64,000 bases of DNA from the NCBI GenBank assembly GCA_964551015.1, contig CAZKBP010000034.1, positions 1-64,000 of the forward strand. The letters are read 5' to 3'. Every line of letters starts with the position of its first letter. Within the stretch, counting starts at the first letter, position 1. Of the stretch, positions 29,886 through 39,836 are shown one piece after another. The stretch comes from CAZKBP01 sp964551015. GTDB taxonomy: Bacteria; Bacteroidota; Bacteroidia; Cytophagales; Microscillaceae. The translations under genes were made by a program, and so were the position numbers. The notes under the pieces were generated by a model. That model was not told the DNA's origin. It saw nothing but the letters and a program-made list of their open reading frames with translations, and did no database searches.

Positions 29886-32330
29886 TCATTCATTTCTTAA
29901 TGAGTGTGCCGGATTAATTAGGGCAGCTCTCAGTGCTTGGTAGCTGATAGCTAACAAGGCCACGATGATGACGGTCAGACTTGCCCAAAAAAAGCTTCCC
30001 CAACCAATCTCAATACGGTAAGCAAAGTCTTGTAACCACTGCCGCATTATCCAATACGCCAACGGAGCCGCTACCAAAAACGAGAGCACAATGATACGTA
30101 GGTATTCTCGTGAGAGCAAAATAAATATTTGCCAAACCGAAGCTCCCATTACTTTGCGAATACCGATTTCTTTCACTCTGCTTCGAGCAGAAAAAGTAGC
30201 CAAACCGATCAACCCCAAAGTAGCAATAAACAGCGCTAATCCTGTAAAAATAGTCAAAATCTTGCCTGTTTTTTGCTCCTCTCGGTAGGTCATCGCGTAG
30301 ATTCGGTCTAAAAAATTATACTCAAGTGGAAGATGAGGAGCTAATTCCTGCCAAACATTTTCTATGTGTTTTAATACAAGTGGCAGTTGAGAAGCTTGCC
30401 CCGTGCGAACGGTCATGAGGTGATGGCTATTGGTAAAAACGTCTGCTCCAAAGTGAAAAATGGCCAGAGGGCCAATCGGAAACTGCAGTGAGGCATAGTG
30501 GAAGTCTTCTACCACACCCATGACTCGGAATGACTGTCCGTAATGAATCAAATTTTTGCCCAGAGCCTCTTCGGCTTTCCAACCCAATACTTCCAATCCT
30601 TTTTGGTTAAGAATCACCTGGTCGCTATCAGCCATCTGTTCAGGAGAAAAACTTTGTCCCACCTGCATATTAAAATCGAGCGTACTCAGATAATAATCAT
30701 CCACCACTAAACAACTAAAAGGCACACTGTTGCTCTGCGGGCTTGCTTGAAAGTAATCTTGATTCCAAATAAACGGAGGTGAAGTATCTGAAGTGCCAGC
30801 TGCGATGATATGGCTGTGCTTCAAAATTTTTTTACGAAAAGTCTCTTGTTGTGCTCCTAGCCTTTCCACTTTGGAAATAACGATCAAGCCTGAGCTATCA
30901 AATCCTAGCTTTTTTTGTTGCCAATAATTCAATTGACGATAGAGAATCAGCGAAGAAATAATTAACAAAATAGAGACACTAAACTGCAAAAAAACCAGAA
31001 AATCACGAGAAAATCTACCCCTGCTTCCCATATTAATTTGCCCCTTGAGTACACGAGTAGGCTGAAAACGGGTCAAGTAAAAAGCAGGATAGACTCCCGC
31101 CAAGATACCTACAATGAAAGGTAACAGCAAAAGAGGAATGATTAGCTGAAAATGTACAAACGTCAACAGGCTTAACGACTTATCAACCAAACGGTTAAAA
31201 GGGAGTAAACAAATCTCGGTTAGAACCAAGGCCAAAGTGGTCGCCATCAGACCATACAAGCAGGCTTCTCGCAAGAATTGGAAAACCAGTGCTTTTCTGC
31301 CTGAGCCTAACACCTTGCGTACCCCTACTTCTTTGGCTCTTTGAAAGGAACGAGCCGTAGATAAATTGACAAAGTTGATACACGAAAGCAAGATAATCAA
31401 AAGAGCAATGGCTGAGAATACATATATGTATCTAATATCACCCTTTGGTCCAATGCGATTACCCGATTCCTCTGAATGTAGATACACCCCATCCAGAGGT
31501 TCAGCGTAGAGATGCCATTTTTCGGCGTTTTTGCCAAATCGCTGGTAAGAGTCTCCAAACAGCTTTTGGATGGAAGCCCCTACGTTCTGAGCCGGCACCT
31601 TGGCTAGTTTGGAATTTAGTGCCTCCAGAGAAGTATTTTGCTTTGCTTTGATATAAGTTACGAAGGTAGTCCAAATCCAACTCCACGACCTCTCTTCTAC
31701 CAAGGGGAGCGAATTCATAGAAATCAACATATCAAACTGAATGTGCGAATGCGTAGGCACATCTGCTAAAATTCCTCTTACCTCAAAAACTTCTTCATAA
31801 GCTCCGTTAGAAAGGGTCAAACGCTTGCCCACGGCGTCTTCGCCTCCAAAATAACGCCGTGCCGCACTGTTGGTAAGGACAATAGAATAAGGAAGCTTGA
31901 GTGCCTGATTCGTAGCTCCCCGAAGCATGGGAAAATCAAAAATTTGAAAAAAATTAGAATCTACGGCCAGTATTTGTTTTTCGTCGAAAGTTTGATCGGG
32001 CTGATCCTCTGAGAAAACTAAAAAATCTCCCTCAGGATGTATCCGCGTAACGACTTCTACTTCTGGAATATCTTGCAGCAGGGCAGCCGAGGCGGCTGGC
32101 CCGAGTGCATCTAAGCGATGAGGCTCTTCTGCCCAAATATTTGTCTGGGTAACTCGATAGATTCGCTCTCGATCCTGATGGAATTGGTCGTAACTAGTTT
32201 CATCTTTCAAGTACAAAAAAATCATCAGGAAAGCACTTAACCCGATCGCTAAACCCAGAACATTGAGGAAGGAAAAAAATTTGTGCCGCCACATATCACG
32301 CAGGGCTACTAGTATATGGTTTTTAAGCAT
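29886..32330 (-). CDS. FtsX/MacB-type ABC transporter permease
   Basis: An 814-residue permease with the duplicated Bacteroidota layout. A first membrane helix (LNVLGLAIGLSAFLMIFLYL) is followed by a MacB periplasmic core domain (about 45-250), three helices of the first FtsX unit with the ARSFQRAKEVGVRKVLGS coupling segment, a second periplasmic core (about 430-650), and the last FtsX unit with ARSRVKEIGIRKVMGAS. I start at the ATG at 32330 (MLKNHILVALRD), since the upstream extension is not membrane-like. No ATPase gene is adjacent, so the partner is encoded elsewhere. Family members move peptides, lipoproteins or lipids by mechanotransmission. Confidence 0.9.
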   Translation of the reverse strand: MLKNHILVALRDMWRHKFFSFLNVLGLAIGLSAFLMIFLYLKDETSYDQFHQDRERIYRVTQTNIWAEEPHRLDALGPAASAALLQDIPEVEVVTRIHPEGDFLVFSEDQPDQTFDEKQILAVDSNFFQIFDFPMLRGATNQALKLPYSIVLTNSAARRYFGGEDAVGKRLTLSNGAYEEVFEVRGILADVPTHSHIQFDMLISMNSLPLVEERSWSWIWTTFVTYIKAKQNTSLEALNSKLAKVPAQNVGASIQKLFGDSYQRFGKNAEKWHLYAEPLDGVYLHSEESGNRIGPKGDIRYIYVFSAIALLIILLSCINFVNLSTARSFQRAKEVGVRKVLGSGRKALVFQFLREACLYGLMATTLALVLTEICLLPFNRLVDKSLSLLTFVHFQLIIPLLLLPFIVGILAGVYPAFYLTRFQPTRVLKGQINMGSRGRFSRDFLVFLQFSVSILLIISSLILYRQLNYWQQKKLGFDSSGLIVISKVERLGAQQETFRKKILKHSHIIAAGTSDTSPPFIWNQDYFQASPQSNSVPFSCLVVDDYYLSTLDFNMQVGQSFSPEQMADSDQVILNQKGLEVLGWKAEEALGKNLIHYGQSFRVMGVVEDFHYASLQFPIGPLAIFHFGADVFTNSHHLMTVRTGQASQLPLVLKHIENVWQELAPHLPLEYNFLDRIYAMTYREEQKTGKILTIFTGLALFIATLGLIGLATFSARSRVKEIGIRKVMGASVWQIFILLSREYLRIIVLSFLVAAPLAYWIMRQWLQDFAYRIEIGWGSFFWASLTVIIVALLAISYQALRAALINPAHSLRNE

Positions 32331-32516
32331 TGTCTTTATCTGTTGGCTCGATTGATTGAGGCCAAATATCATACCCAGCAATTAAAACATTGACAGTCAA
32401 TTACTTAAAAACCATAAAACAAAATCAGGGTGTTCTCTACAGCACACCTCTGTACCCTAGCGAACAGCTTTTGCCCGGTACGCTTGGACTGACGTTGACG
32501 AATGGTCAGCAGAAAA

Positions 32517-33164
32517 CTATTGATAAATCGTGCTTTCCCACCAAGTATCCTGCGGTAGAAAGTCTAATAGTTGTTGGTCTGCCACTTGAAATACCAGATC
32601 TGCCTGCGGTACATTTTCATCTTGGAAACGTTGATACCACCAAGCTTCATAGTCTTCATCATTGAGGTTGGCAGGTTCGGGTTTCCAAGGAAAATTCAGT
32701 TTATTCTCTAATTTTACCTGACTGATGAGTTCATTGGCTTTTTCTTGTAAGGCAGGGAGGTCTTCGGGCATCATCACGAAAGGTTGTCCTTTGCCGTCGC
32801 TGCCCCAGGCTTGGATCCGTTGTCCTTTCCAGAAGGGCTGATCCTCACTTTGAATTCTTCGGTAATCTTGCTTGCTGATAGCCTCACGATAACCGTTGGC
32901 CATGCGCTCTAAGAGTTTCCATTGCTGGCTGTATTGCGCATTTTCAGCTCGTTGCTGTGCCTCTTCTGGAGAAATAGGCAGGTAGCTTTCATCCTTGAAG
33001 AAAAACCCGTGCAGCATGTTGCGCCAGGCTTCTATCAAAATATTAAGGGCAAAGGTTTTGGTATCAGGGATTTCATTCACGTCTGGGTGTACTATATAAA
33101 TACGTGTAGAGACTTGTGGCGGAATGATGGCCTTGATATGAATTTTATACAAAGAAGATGACAT
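32517..33164 (-). CDS. hypothetical protein
   Basis: I do not recognise this 215-residue protein. It has no signal peptide or membrane segment and is rich in Trp, Gln and Glu (for example WWYQRFQDENVPQADL). The first 60 residues look like beta strands, and residues 65-170 are helical. The gene ends 186 bp before the permease start and has a 315-bp gap upstream, so it appears to be a single-gene unit. Confidence 0.65.
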   Translation of the reverse strand: MSSSLYKIHIKAIIPPQVSTRIYIVHPDVNEIPDTKTFALNILIEAWRNMLHGFFFKDESYLPISPEEAQQRAENAQYSQQWKLLERMANGYREAISKQDYRRIQSEDQPFWKGQRIQAWGSDGKGQPFVMMPEDLPALQEKANELISQVKLENKLNFPWKPEPANLNDEDYEAWWYQRFQDENVPQADLVFQVADQQLLDFLPQDTWWESTIYQ

Positions 33165-33479
33165 AGATTTGGGATTTGAGTCTAGAAATCAAGATAAACA
33201 ACACACGTGTTGTGGATAGTCATATTTAGCTTCTTCACGCAGAAAACGCAAATAAACCAAATGATCAAAAGATGTGTGTACTTAAAATTAGAATCTACCT
33301 GTGTGAAGGGTAAAAAACTCGTGTGTAATGATGTGTTTTATTGATCCAGACTCAACACAAGGGAAGAATATTATGTTTCGTTTATTACGACGAATACCTG
33401 AGATGAGTTTCAAAGTTAAGAAAGATCAGATCAATCGTATTTTTAAAATAAATTTATTCAGACTCAAACTGACAAACTA
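33165..33479. other. intergenic region between divergent genes
   Basis: The 315 bp between the minus-strand hypothetical gene and the plus-strand TetR gene are AT-rich and contain no supported gene. An ACACGTGT palindrome occurs near 33201. An open frame from 33328 into the TetR gene in another frame has no family features. Promoters of both divergent genes should lie here, but I cannot assign them. Confidence 0.5.
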
Positions 33480-34106
33480 TTGGGTAGCAAAGAAAGAAGA
33501 CTTAGAGAAAAAATCAGGAGAAGCCATCATATCATCGATGCAGCCGAAGAAGTAATTTTTAGCCAGGGCATCCTCAATACCTCCATGGCCGACATTGCCA
33601 AACAAGCCGAATTGGGCAAATCTACCCTCTACAATTATTTCAAGAGTAAAGAAGAAATCTTGCTGGCGATCCATGAGCGAGCGCACGATCTGCTTGCTTC
33701 GCATTTTGAGCAAGTGGTCAAAGAGCACGAACTTGGCTCAGATCAAGTAAGAGCTATCGGCCGCGCCTATTTTGCCTTCGCTCGGCAGTACCCCAATTAT
33801 TTCAAGATGGTTTCCAGGTTCGAGTTTAACGAAAGTGAATTACCCCCCCAAGATGTGATGTCGAATGTCAAGAGAGTGGATCAAATCTTGGTGCAGTCTA
33901 TTCGCCGAGGCATAGAAGATGGCTCCCTGCGGACTGACCTGCGCCCCGAAAATATTTCCAAAACCCTCTGGGCAATGGCCACGGGTGTTTCACAGATGCT
34001 AGACTTAAAAGGAGAAATGTTTCTCAAACGTCTAGAAATTCAGCCCGAAGATATTGCAGAAACCTTCTTTGCTATTATCCAATCCGGGCTTAAGGTATCT
34101 AGCTAA
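33480..34106 (+). CDS. TetR/AcrR-family transcriptional regulator
   Basis: A 208-residue regulator. The N-terminal HTH is complete: IIDAAEEVIFSQGILNTSMADIAKQAELGKSTLYNYFKSKEEI. The ligand domain follows, including GRAYFAFARQYPNYFKM. The family start (SKERRLREKIRR) is reached only from a TTG at 33480; there is no in-frame ATG upstream that would make sense, so I accept TTG. It stands alone, convergent with the DUF3365 gene 16 bp away. TetR proteins usually control a neighbouring exporter or enzyme, but none is obvious here. Confidence 0.88.
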   Translation: MGSKERRLREKIRRSHHIIDAAEEVIFSQGILNTSMADIAKQAELGKSTLYNYFKSKEEILLAIHERAHDLLASHFEQVVKEHELGSDQVRAIGRAYFAFARQYPNYFKMVSRFEFNESELPPQDVMSNVKRVDQILVQSIRRGIEDGSLRTDLRPENISKTLWAMATGVSQMLDLKGEMFLKRLEIQPEDIAETFFAIIQSGLKVSS

Positions 34107-34122
34107 AGATTCAAACTAGCCG

Positions 34123-34725
34123 CTACTTGAGATCATAAAAACGAATGCTCCACATACCCCGCAAATCTCCAACTTGGTAATTGATGGCTTGATCTTGAGG
34201 ATACAATTGTTTGACTAATTGATAATCCTTTTCTTTGATCTGTTCGCCTACTTTCCCGTGGCAATTCAGGCAGAGTGGCTTCACTAAAATAGGTGCGTTA
34301 AACTGGATTTGTTTTGCTTGCAAACCATTCCCTTCTATCACGGCCAAGCGAGGTTTAGGTTCCTTGCCACTTTCTATAGTTTGCTGGTATGCCTCCAAGA
34401 TTTCCGTCTCTAGCGGGTCGGGGGCATCTACAGGATTGCGAGGCTTTCGGCTCACCCTTTTGATCACCACTTGATGCGCCTGCGAGAGGGAATCCATGAT
34501 CGAGAGTGCCTGAAGATTGCAGTATTTAACGGCGTGCGGCACACCGCCCTGTTTTAGGGCAGTTTTTAGCTCTTGGCTAAGCGCACCAAAACTAGCCTGA
34601 GCAATGGCTTTTCCTTCCTGCAAATATTTTTGCTTTTCTTCGGGAGAGAGCGAAGAGGAAGAATCTGAAGAGCAATTTGCCAGAGTCAGAAAAAAGACAA
34701 ATGAGAATCGCTTGATATTTTTCAT
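34123..34725 (-). CDS. c-type heme lipoprotein (DUF3365)
   Basis: A 200-residue lipoprotein with lipobox Cys in LANCSSD after a short signal peptide. The DUF3365 domain fills the rest, with the heme-attachment motif CLNCH near residue 157 and the conserved GDLRGMWSIRFY end. It should bind one c-type heme in the periplasm. DUF3365 is often found fused to sensor kinases; the free-standing form may be a sensor or redox subunit. I use the ATG at 34725, which gives the lipoprotein signal. Confidence 0.85.
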   Translation of the reverse strand: MKNIKRFSFVFFLTLANCSSDSSSSLSPEEKQKYLQEGKAIAQASFGALSQELKTALKQGGVPHAVKYCNLQALSIMDSLSQAHQVVIKRVSRKPRNPVDAPDPLETEILEAYQQTIESGKEPKPRLAVIEGNGLQAKQIQFNAPILVKPLCLNCHGKVGEQIKEKDYQLVKQLYPQDQAINYQVGDLRGMWSIRFYDLK

Positions 34726-34852
34726 ACTATATGAAATTAAAAGAAGCATTATTGTTATGATTACCAAAAAAAAACCACCCACTCTTGGAAAAACTTTATG
34801 GTTTACAATATTCTATCTAAATTTGTTCGTCCACCAAATAACATAGCTGACC

Positions 34853-35980
34853 TTGAAATTATCTGTACCCAAAGAGACACAAACTGGAGAAAATAGAGTA
34901 GCTCTGAGCCCTGACGTAGCCAAAAGTCTAATCAAAGCAGGCTTTGAATGCGTCATGGAAAGCGGAGCTGGCCTAAATTCCAACTTTAGCGACGAAAGCT
35001 ACCAAAAGGCTGGCGCACAAATCGTCTCTGATCGTCAACAAGTATTTGCCGAAGCGGATGTCATCCTCAAGGTCAACGCGCCCAGCCCCGAAGAAGTCGG
35101 CTGGATGAAAAAAGAGGCGGTTTTGATTTCTTTCATGTATGCTTACACCAACCAACCATTGGTAGAAGCCGCTCTCAAGCAAGGCATTAGCTCTTTTGCC
35201 ATGGACGCGGTACCTCGGATTTCGCGTGCACAAAAAATGGACGCCCTCAGTTCCCAATCTAATTTGGCTGGCTACAAAGCAGTCGTAATGGGCGCAAATG
35301 CCATGGGCAAAATTTTCCCACTCTTGATGACCGCTGCAGGTACCATTACGCCTTCCAAGGTTTTGATCTTCGGCGCCGGAGTAGCGGGCTTACAAGCCAT
35401 TGCCACTGCCAAGCGTTTGGGAGCTTTGGTAGAAGTAACCGACGTACGCCCCGAAACCAAAGAGCAAGTTGAGTCGCTCGGGGGGCGTTTCTTAATGGTA
35501 GAAGGAGAAGGGGTACAAACCGAAGGAGGCTACGCCAAGGAAGTTTCTAAGGAATATCTCCAAAAACAACAAGAACTTATCAAGAAACACATCCAAGACT
35601 CCGATTTGGTCATCACCACGGCTCTAGTTATGGGTAAAAAAGCACCCATATTAGTAACCGAAGAAATGGTCAAATCTATGAAAATGGGGTCGGTCGTCGT
35701 GGATATGGCGGTTATCTCTGGTGGCAATTGTGAATTAAGCGAACTCAACCAAACCGTTACCAAACACGGCGTAACTATCATCGGGGAATCCAACTTACCT
35801 TCGCTCTTACCTGTCAACGCTAGTGAATTATATGCCAAGAACATCAGCACACTCCTCAATCACCTCGCAGATAAAGATGGCTTCAAGTGGGAAATGGACG
35901 AAGAAATTACCAAGGGTTCTATCATCACGCACCAAGGTGAACTCAAAAACCAACTCACCAAAGAAATACTTCAACTCTAA
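34853..35980 (+). CDS. pntAA: NAD(P) transhydrogenase alpha subunit, NAD-binding part
   Basis: A 375-residue soluble subunit of the proton-translocating transhydrogenase, which exchanges hydride between NADH and NADP+. The N-terminal alanine-dehydrogenase-like fold begins LSVPKET and RVALSPD. The NAD site GAGVAGLQAIATAKRLGA is at about 175-192, and the RPETKEQVESLGG and VVVDMAVISGGNCE segments follow. The family start MKI/LxVPKET is matched by the TTG at 34853; no ATG fits. It forms a three-gene operon with the two following genes, the split arrangement known from Rhodospirillum. Confidence 0.93.
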   Translation: MKLSVPKETQTGENRVALSPDVAKSLIKAGFECVMESGAGLNSNFSDESYQKAGAQIVSDRQQVFAEADVILKVNAPSPEEVGWMKKEAVLISFMYAYTNQPLVEAALKQGISSFAMDAVPRISRAQKMDALSSQSNLAGYKAVVMGANAMGKIFPLLMTAAGTITPSKVLIFGAGVAGLQAIATAKRLGALVEVTDVRPETKEQVESLGGRFLMVEGEGVQTEGGYAKEVSKEYLQKQQELIKKHIQDSDLVITTALVMGKKAPILVTEEMVKSMKMGSVVVDMAVISGGNCELSELNQTVTKHGVTIIGESNLPSLLPVNASELYAKNISTLLNHLADKDGFKWEMDEEITKGSIITHQGELKNQLTKEILQL

Positions 35981-36019
35981 AAATTGATACTTACACAATC
36001 TTTATAAATCATCGATCAA

Positions 36020-36310
36020 ATGGACATCGAAACGCTTTTATTTTTGTTCTATGTATTGGTACTGGCATCCTTTGTCGGTTTTGAACTCATTACCAAGGTA
36101 CCTCCTACCCTACACACGCCCCTGATGTCGGGCTCGAATGCTATTTCTGGCATCACCGTCGTGGGAGCGATCATTTGCTCTAACTATAGTGGCTTCGGAA
36201 GTACGGGTAAAATCTTGGGGATGCTTGCCCTGATTTTTGCCAGCATCAACGTAGTAGGAGGTTATCTGGTGACTGACCGCATGTTGCAAATGTTTAAAAA
36301 GAAAAAATAG
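36020..36310 (+). CDS. pntAB: NAD(P) transhydrogenase alpha subunit, membrane part
   Basis: A 96-residue membrane subunit with three or four helices. The segment THTP-like LHTPLMSGSNAISGI, then VVGAIICSNYSG and INVVGGYLVTDRMLQMFKKKK, are the conserved elements of the alpha-2 polypeptide. It begins 39 bp after pntAA and ends 48 bp before pntB. Together with PntB it forms the proton channel. Confidence 0.93.
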   Translation: MDIETLLFLFYVLVLASFVGFELITKVPPTLHTPLMSGSNAISGITVVGAIICSNYSGFGSTGKILGMLALIFASINVVGGYLVTDRMLQMFKKKK

Positions 36311-36358
36311 GCTCCTGATTCATACGTTCCTACTCAATCTTCAAATTGTATATTCCTT

Positions 36359-37750
36359 ATGGAAATTATCATTAAATTATCCTACCTCTTAGCCTCGGTG
36401 TTTTTTATCTTCGGGATCAAAATGCTGGGAAAACCCTCCACCGCACGCCAAGGAAACCTCTATTCCTCAGTGGCGATGTTGATCGCGATCATTGCTACCT
36501 TGGCACAGAGTCAAGTCTTAGCACCCATCGAGATTCTCGTGAGCATCTTGATCGGTAGTGCGATTGGTACTTATTATGCCCGCACCGTAGAAATGACCGC
36601 TATGCCTGAGATGGTGGCTATTTTCAATGGCTTTGGTGGGTTAGCTTCGGCCTTGGTTGCCTCCTCCGACTATTGGCTTAAAGTAGTAGAAGGTGGTCAA
36701 GGCATGAGTGCCGTAGTCGGCATTGGGGTCATGCTCAGTGTCATCATTGGTTCTATCACGGCTACGGGTTCTTATATTGCTTACGGCAAATTAAAAGGCG
36801 TATTATTCAGTGGGGCGGTTACTTTCAAGGGACAGCACTTTATCAATCTTTTATTAGCCTTGGCTATGTTTGCCACGGGTATCATGCTGATTATCAACCC
36901 AGACCAGTATATTTTCCTTTTCGTCACCGTAGGGATCGCCCTCGTATTAGGGGTGCTCACTGTTATCCCCATTGGCGGAGCCGATATGCCCGTGGTGGTT
37001 TCGCTTTTGAACTCTTACTCAGGGATTGCGGCTTGCTTTACGGGATTTGTACTCAACAACCAAGTGCTTATTATCGCGGGTGCTTTGGTTGGTGCTTCTG
37101 GTTTAATTTTGACCCAAATCATGTGTAAGGCCATGAATCGCTCCTTGGTTAATGTACTTTTGGGTGGCTTTGGGCAAACAAGTATTGGAGGTGCGAGTGC
37201 CGGAGGTGAAGAATTGGTAGTGAAAGAAGTAGGCGTAGAAGAAGCCGCCATGATTTTTGACTCCGCCTCTTCTATTATCGTGGTGCCTGGTTATGGCTTG
37301 GCGGTGGCACAAGCACAGCACATCGTACGGGAGTTCATGGAGCTATTAGAAGACAAAAATATTGATGTCAGATTCGCCATTCACCCCGTAGCTGGAAGGA
37401 TGCCCGGTCATATGAATGTATTACTGGCCGAAGCCAATGTCCCCTATGACAAATTGGTGGAGATGGAGCAAATCAATGGAGATTTTGGCAATACAGACGT
37501 AGCACTGGTCATCGGAGCCAATGACGTGGTAAATCCTGCCGCCCGCAAAGACCCAGCTAGCCCTATCTATGGAATGCCCATTTTAGACGTAGATAAGGCA
37601 CGTACTGTGATTATCAGCAAACGAAGCATGGGGAAAGGCTATGCAGGAGTCCAAAATGAATTGTTTGGCTATGATAATGCTTTGATGCTCTTCGGTGATG
37701 CCAAAAAAACCATGACCTCAGTAGTAAGTGAGATCAAAGAAAATTCCTAA
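36359..37750 (+). CDS. pntB: NAD(P) transhydrogenase beta subunit
   Basis: A 463-residue protein. The first 280 residues hold about eight membrane helices with the conserved GGADMPVVVSLLNSYSGIAA segment. The C-terminal NADP-binding domain has VPGYGLAVAQAQH, the HPVAGRMPGHMNVLLAEA loop, GDFGNTDVALVIGANDVVNPAA and SMGKGYAG. All are standard for PntB. It is the third gene of the operon and gives NADPH at the expense of the proton gradient. Confidence 0.95.
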   Translation: MEIIIKLSYLLASVFFIFGIKMLGKPSTARQGNLYSSVAMLIAIIATLAQSQVLAPIEILVSILIGSAIGTYYARTVEMTAMPEMVAIFNGFGGLASALVASSDYWLKVVEGGQGMSAVVGIGVMLSVIIGSITATGSYIAYGKLKGVLFSGAVTFKGQHFINLLLALAMFATGIMLIINPDQYIFLFVTVGIALVLGVLTVIPIGGADMPVVVSLLNSYSGIAACFTGFVLNNQVLIIAGALVGASGLILTQIMCKAMNRSLVNVLLGGFGQTSIGGASAGGEELVVKEVGVEEAAMIFDSASSIIVVPGYGLAVAQAQHIVREFMELLEDKNIDVRFAIHPVAGRMPGHMNVLLAEANVPYDKLVEMEQINGDFGNTDVALVIGANDVVNPAARKDPASPIYGMPILDVDKARTVIISKRSMGKGYAGVQNELFGYDNALMLFGDAKKTMTSVVSEIKENS

Positions 37751-37852
37751 GGGGAGCACTGGATTGTATTCCAGATGACTTAGCAAGCATTTTGGAAGAA
37801 ACCCTTTTACAATCTGCCTTGTTGAGGATATGAATAAAAATCGCTTAGATCT

Positions 37853-38365
37853 ATGAAAAATCTTATTTTAATTGCCTTTTTTGCTTTCTTATTCATTCCT
37901 TTTACATCCTGCTCTCAGCAAAAGAGCCAAGCGCATAATACCTCTTCTGAGAACTACCCCAAGCAAAAGAGTGAAAGCGAGTGGAAAGAAACCTTGACCC
38001 CCGAAGAGTACCAAGTACTTCGCCAAAAAGGAACCGAACGTGCTTTTACCGGAAAGTACTGGGATAACAAGAAAGAAGGAATTTACACCTGTGCTGGTTG
38101 TGGACAAGAATTGTTTTCCTCAGCCACCAAATTCAAATCTGGAACCGGATGGCCCAGCTACTGGGAGCCCATCAATCCCAAAGCTGTGGCCAAAGAATCT
38201 GATCGTAGCTACGGTATGGTGCGTACCGAAGTAGTTTGCTCTGGCTGTGGTGGTCATCTGGGACATGTATTCAATGATGGTCCACAGCCTACTGGTCTGA
38301 GATATTGCATCAATTCAGTTTCTCTTGATTTCAAAGAACAGAAGGTAGAGAAAGCGCAAAAATAA
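37853..38365 (+). CDS. msrB: peptide-methionine (R)-S-oxide reductase, lipoprotein
   Basis: A 170-residue MsrB with a lipoprotein signal (Cys20 in FTSCSQQ), so it repairs methionine sulfoxide in periplasmic or surface proteins. The zinc ligands Cys80/Cys83 (CAGC) and Cys129/Cys132 (CSGC) are present, as are the catalytic Cys152 in RYCINSVSLDF and the substrate loop SGTGWPSYWEPI. It stands alone after pntB (102 bp gap) and is followed by a strong terminator. Confidence 0.94.
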   Translation: MKNLILIAFFAFLFIPFTSCSQQKSQAHNTSSENYPKQKSESEWKETLTPEEYQVLRQKGTERAFTGKYWDNKKEGIYTCAGCGQELFSSATKFKSGTGWPSYWEPINPKAVAKESDRSYGMVRTEVVCSGCGGHLGHVFNDGPQPTGLRYCINSVSLDFKEQKVEKAQK

Positions 38366-38391
38366 GCCAATCTTACCCCTTGCTTCTTAGC

Positions 38392-38435
38392 AGCCATTTA
38401 GTCTGAGCGATTACTCAGATTAAGTGGCTTTTTTA
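38392..38435 (+). terminator. rho-independent terminator after msrB
   Basis: A long stem (38392-38407 with 38414-38429, two mismatches) closes a 6-base loop and is followed by a run of T (38429-38434). It lies 27 bp after the msrB stop. Confidence 0.85.
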
Positions 38436-38631
38436 TTGCTCGACGAAGCGTGATAAAAAGCTTTCATTTTTTCAAAAAATAGGGCTTTGGGTAGTATCTA
38501 TTCTCATTAATCTTGCGTTAATCTATTAAACAACATTCAGACGGCTTAAAAATTACGATCCAAGCCTTTTTTGGATTTTCTGAGCCATCATCATAGCTTT
38601 GCATATTATTCATCATTATTCACACAGACCC

Positions 38632-39765
38632 ATGAAAGTCTTGTACAAAATTACCCTTCCTTTTCTTTTTTTAGTATTTGTTCATCATAGTCTCTTGGCG
38701 CAATACGCGATTTACAAAGAAGACCGAGACGGTGACGGCGTGCCCAACGTGAGAGACAAATGTCCAGACACCAACAAAAACTTGGATGGACAGGAATTCA
38801 AAATTCAAGTTGATGGAAAAGATGTGTACGTGAAAATTACCAACGTAAAAGAAAACTTCTCCAAAAGAAAAAGACGTCTCCTCGTTGATATTAGCCGATT
38901 AAGGCGAGAGCAAAAAAAGCTCCTGGAACCTATTGACGGCAATCGAGATAAAATGAAGAAACTAGACGCCGACACTCAGACTAGAATCATTGAACTGGAT
39001 ACCCTCATCGAGGAACAAAAAATGATTATGGCCAAATCCGTCTACGAAGCAAACGTGAAAGTAAATGGAAAAGAGCAAATCGTAGAAGTACCCATCAATG
39101 TGGACGAATTTGGCTGCCTCCCCGACCGCGACCGAGATGATGTGCCCGACTTGGTAGATAAATGCCCCGATGATCCAGGCTTAAAAATCTATAATGGTTG
39201 TAATGACCGCGACGGTGATACCGTGCTGGACCCCGTGGACGAATGCCCCGATGAACCCGGACTGGTGGAGCTGAAAGGCTGCCCCGACAAAGGAGAAGGC
39301 GACCGCGACAAAGACGGAACCATCGACCGAGATGACCTCTGCCCTGATACCCCCGGCCCTAAAAGTAATAAAGGTTGCCCCGAAATTTTGAATTCTTCCG
39401 AAAAAGACATCATCAGCCGAGCCAGTAAAGTGCTCTTTGACTCGGGTCTGGCTACCCTTCGCCCTGAATCAACCGAAACTTTGGACGAGCTGGCCCAGTT
39501 GATTAAGGACAAAGCCCAAAAATACGGCAAGCTCCGTGTTCGTTTGGAAGGCCACACCGATACCGATGGAGCAGAGGAATCTAACCTGACTCTCTCTCGC
39601 AATCGCGCACGCGCCGTAAAAGATTACCTCGTGAGCAAAGGAATTGACATCGGTACGATCTCAACCTCGGGCTACGGCGAAGAACGCCTCAAGGTAAGCC
39701 CAGAAAGAAATCCTGCTGACAAACAAGCCAACCGTCGTGTGGAAATCGCGATCACCAACCAATAA
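38632..39765 (+). CDS. OmpA-family outer-membrane protein with thrombospondin type 3 repeats
   Basis: A 377-residue protein with a signal peptide (1-24, ending LLAQ). It has four calcium-binding thrombospondin type 3-like repeats of the form DRDGDGVPNVRDKCPD: one right after the signal peptide and three at about 175-260. The first is separated from the others by a coiled-coil insertion (about 75-165). The C-terminal OmpA domain (about 270-377) has VLFDSGLATLRPES, LEGHTDTDGAEESNLTLSRNRA and NRRVEI, which bind peptidoglycan. I use the ATG at 38632 at the start of the signal peptide. Confidence 0.9.
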   Translation: MKVLYKITLPFLFLVFVHHSLLAQYAIYKEDRDGDGVPNVRDKCPDTNKNLDGQEFKIQVDGKDVYVKITNVKENFSKRKRRLLVDISRLRREQKKLLEPIDGNRDKMKKLDADTQTRIIELDTLIEEQKMIMAKSVYEANVKVNGKEQIVEVPINVDEFGCLPDRDRDDVPDLVDKCPDDPGLKIYNGCNDRDGDTVLDPVDECPDEPGLVELKGCPDKGEGDRDKDGTIDRDDLCPDTPGPKSNKGCPEILNSSEKDIISRASKVLFDSGLATLRPESTETLDELAQLIKDKAQKYGKLRVRLEGHTDTDGAEESNLTLSRNRARAVKDYLVSKGIDIGTISTSGYGEERLKVSPERNPADKQANRRVEIAITNQ

Positions 39766-39795
39766 TCACTTGATCAAAACCACACGCTGCCAAGA

Positions 39796-39836
39796 AAAAC
39801 CTGATAGGTCTAGAGATTTATCAGGTTTTGTTTTTT
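39796..39836 (+). terminator. rho-independent terminator after the OmpA-family gene
   Basis: A perfect 11-bp stem (39796-39806 with 39819-39829) closes a 12-base loop and is followed by GTTTTTT. It lies 30 bp after the stop codon. Confidence 0.85.

Noticed and set aside
29886..32330. Drug-efflux operon around the FtsX-type permease
   Set aside because: No ATPase, membrane-fusion protein or TolC-like gene is adjacent. Large stand-alone permeases of this type are scattered in Bacteroidota genomes.
33328..33555. Plus-strand open frame overlapping the start of the TetR gene
   Set aside because: It overlaps the well-supported HTH coding region in another frame and shows no recognisable domain.
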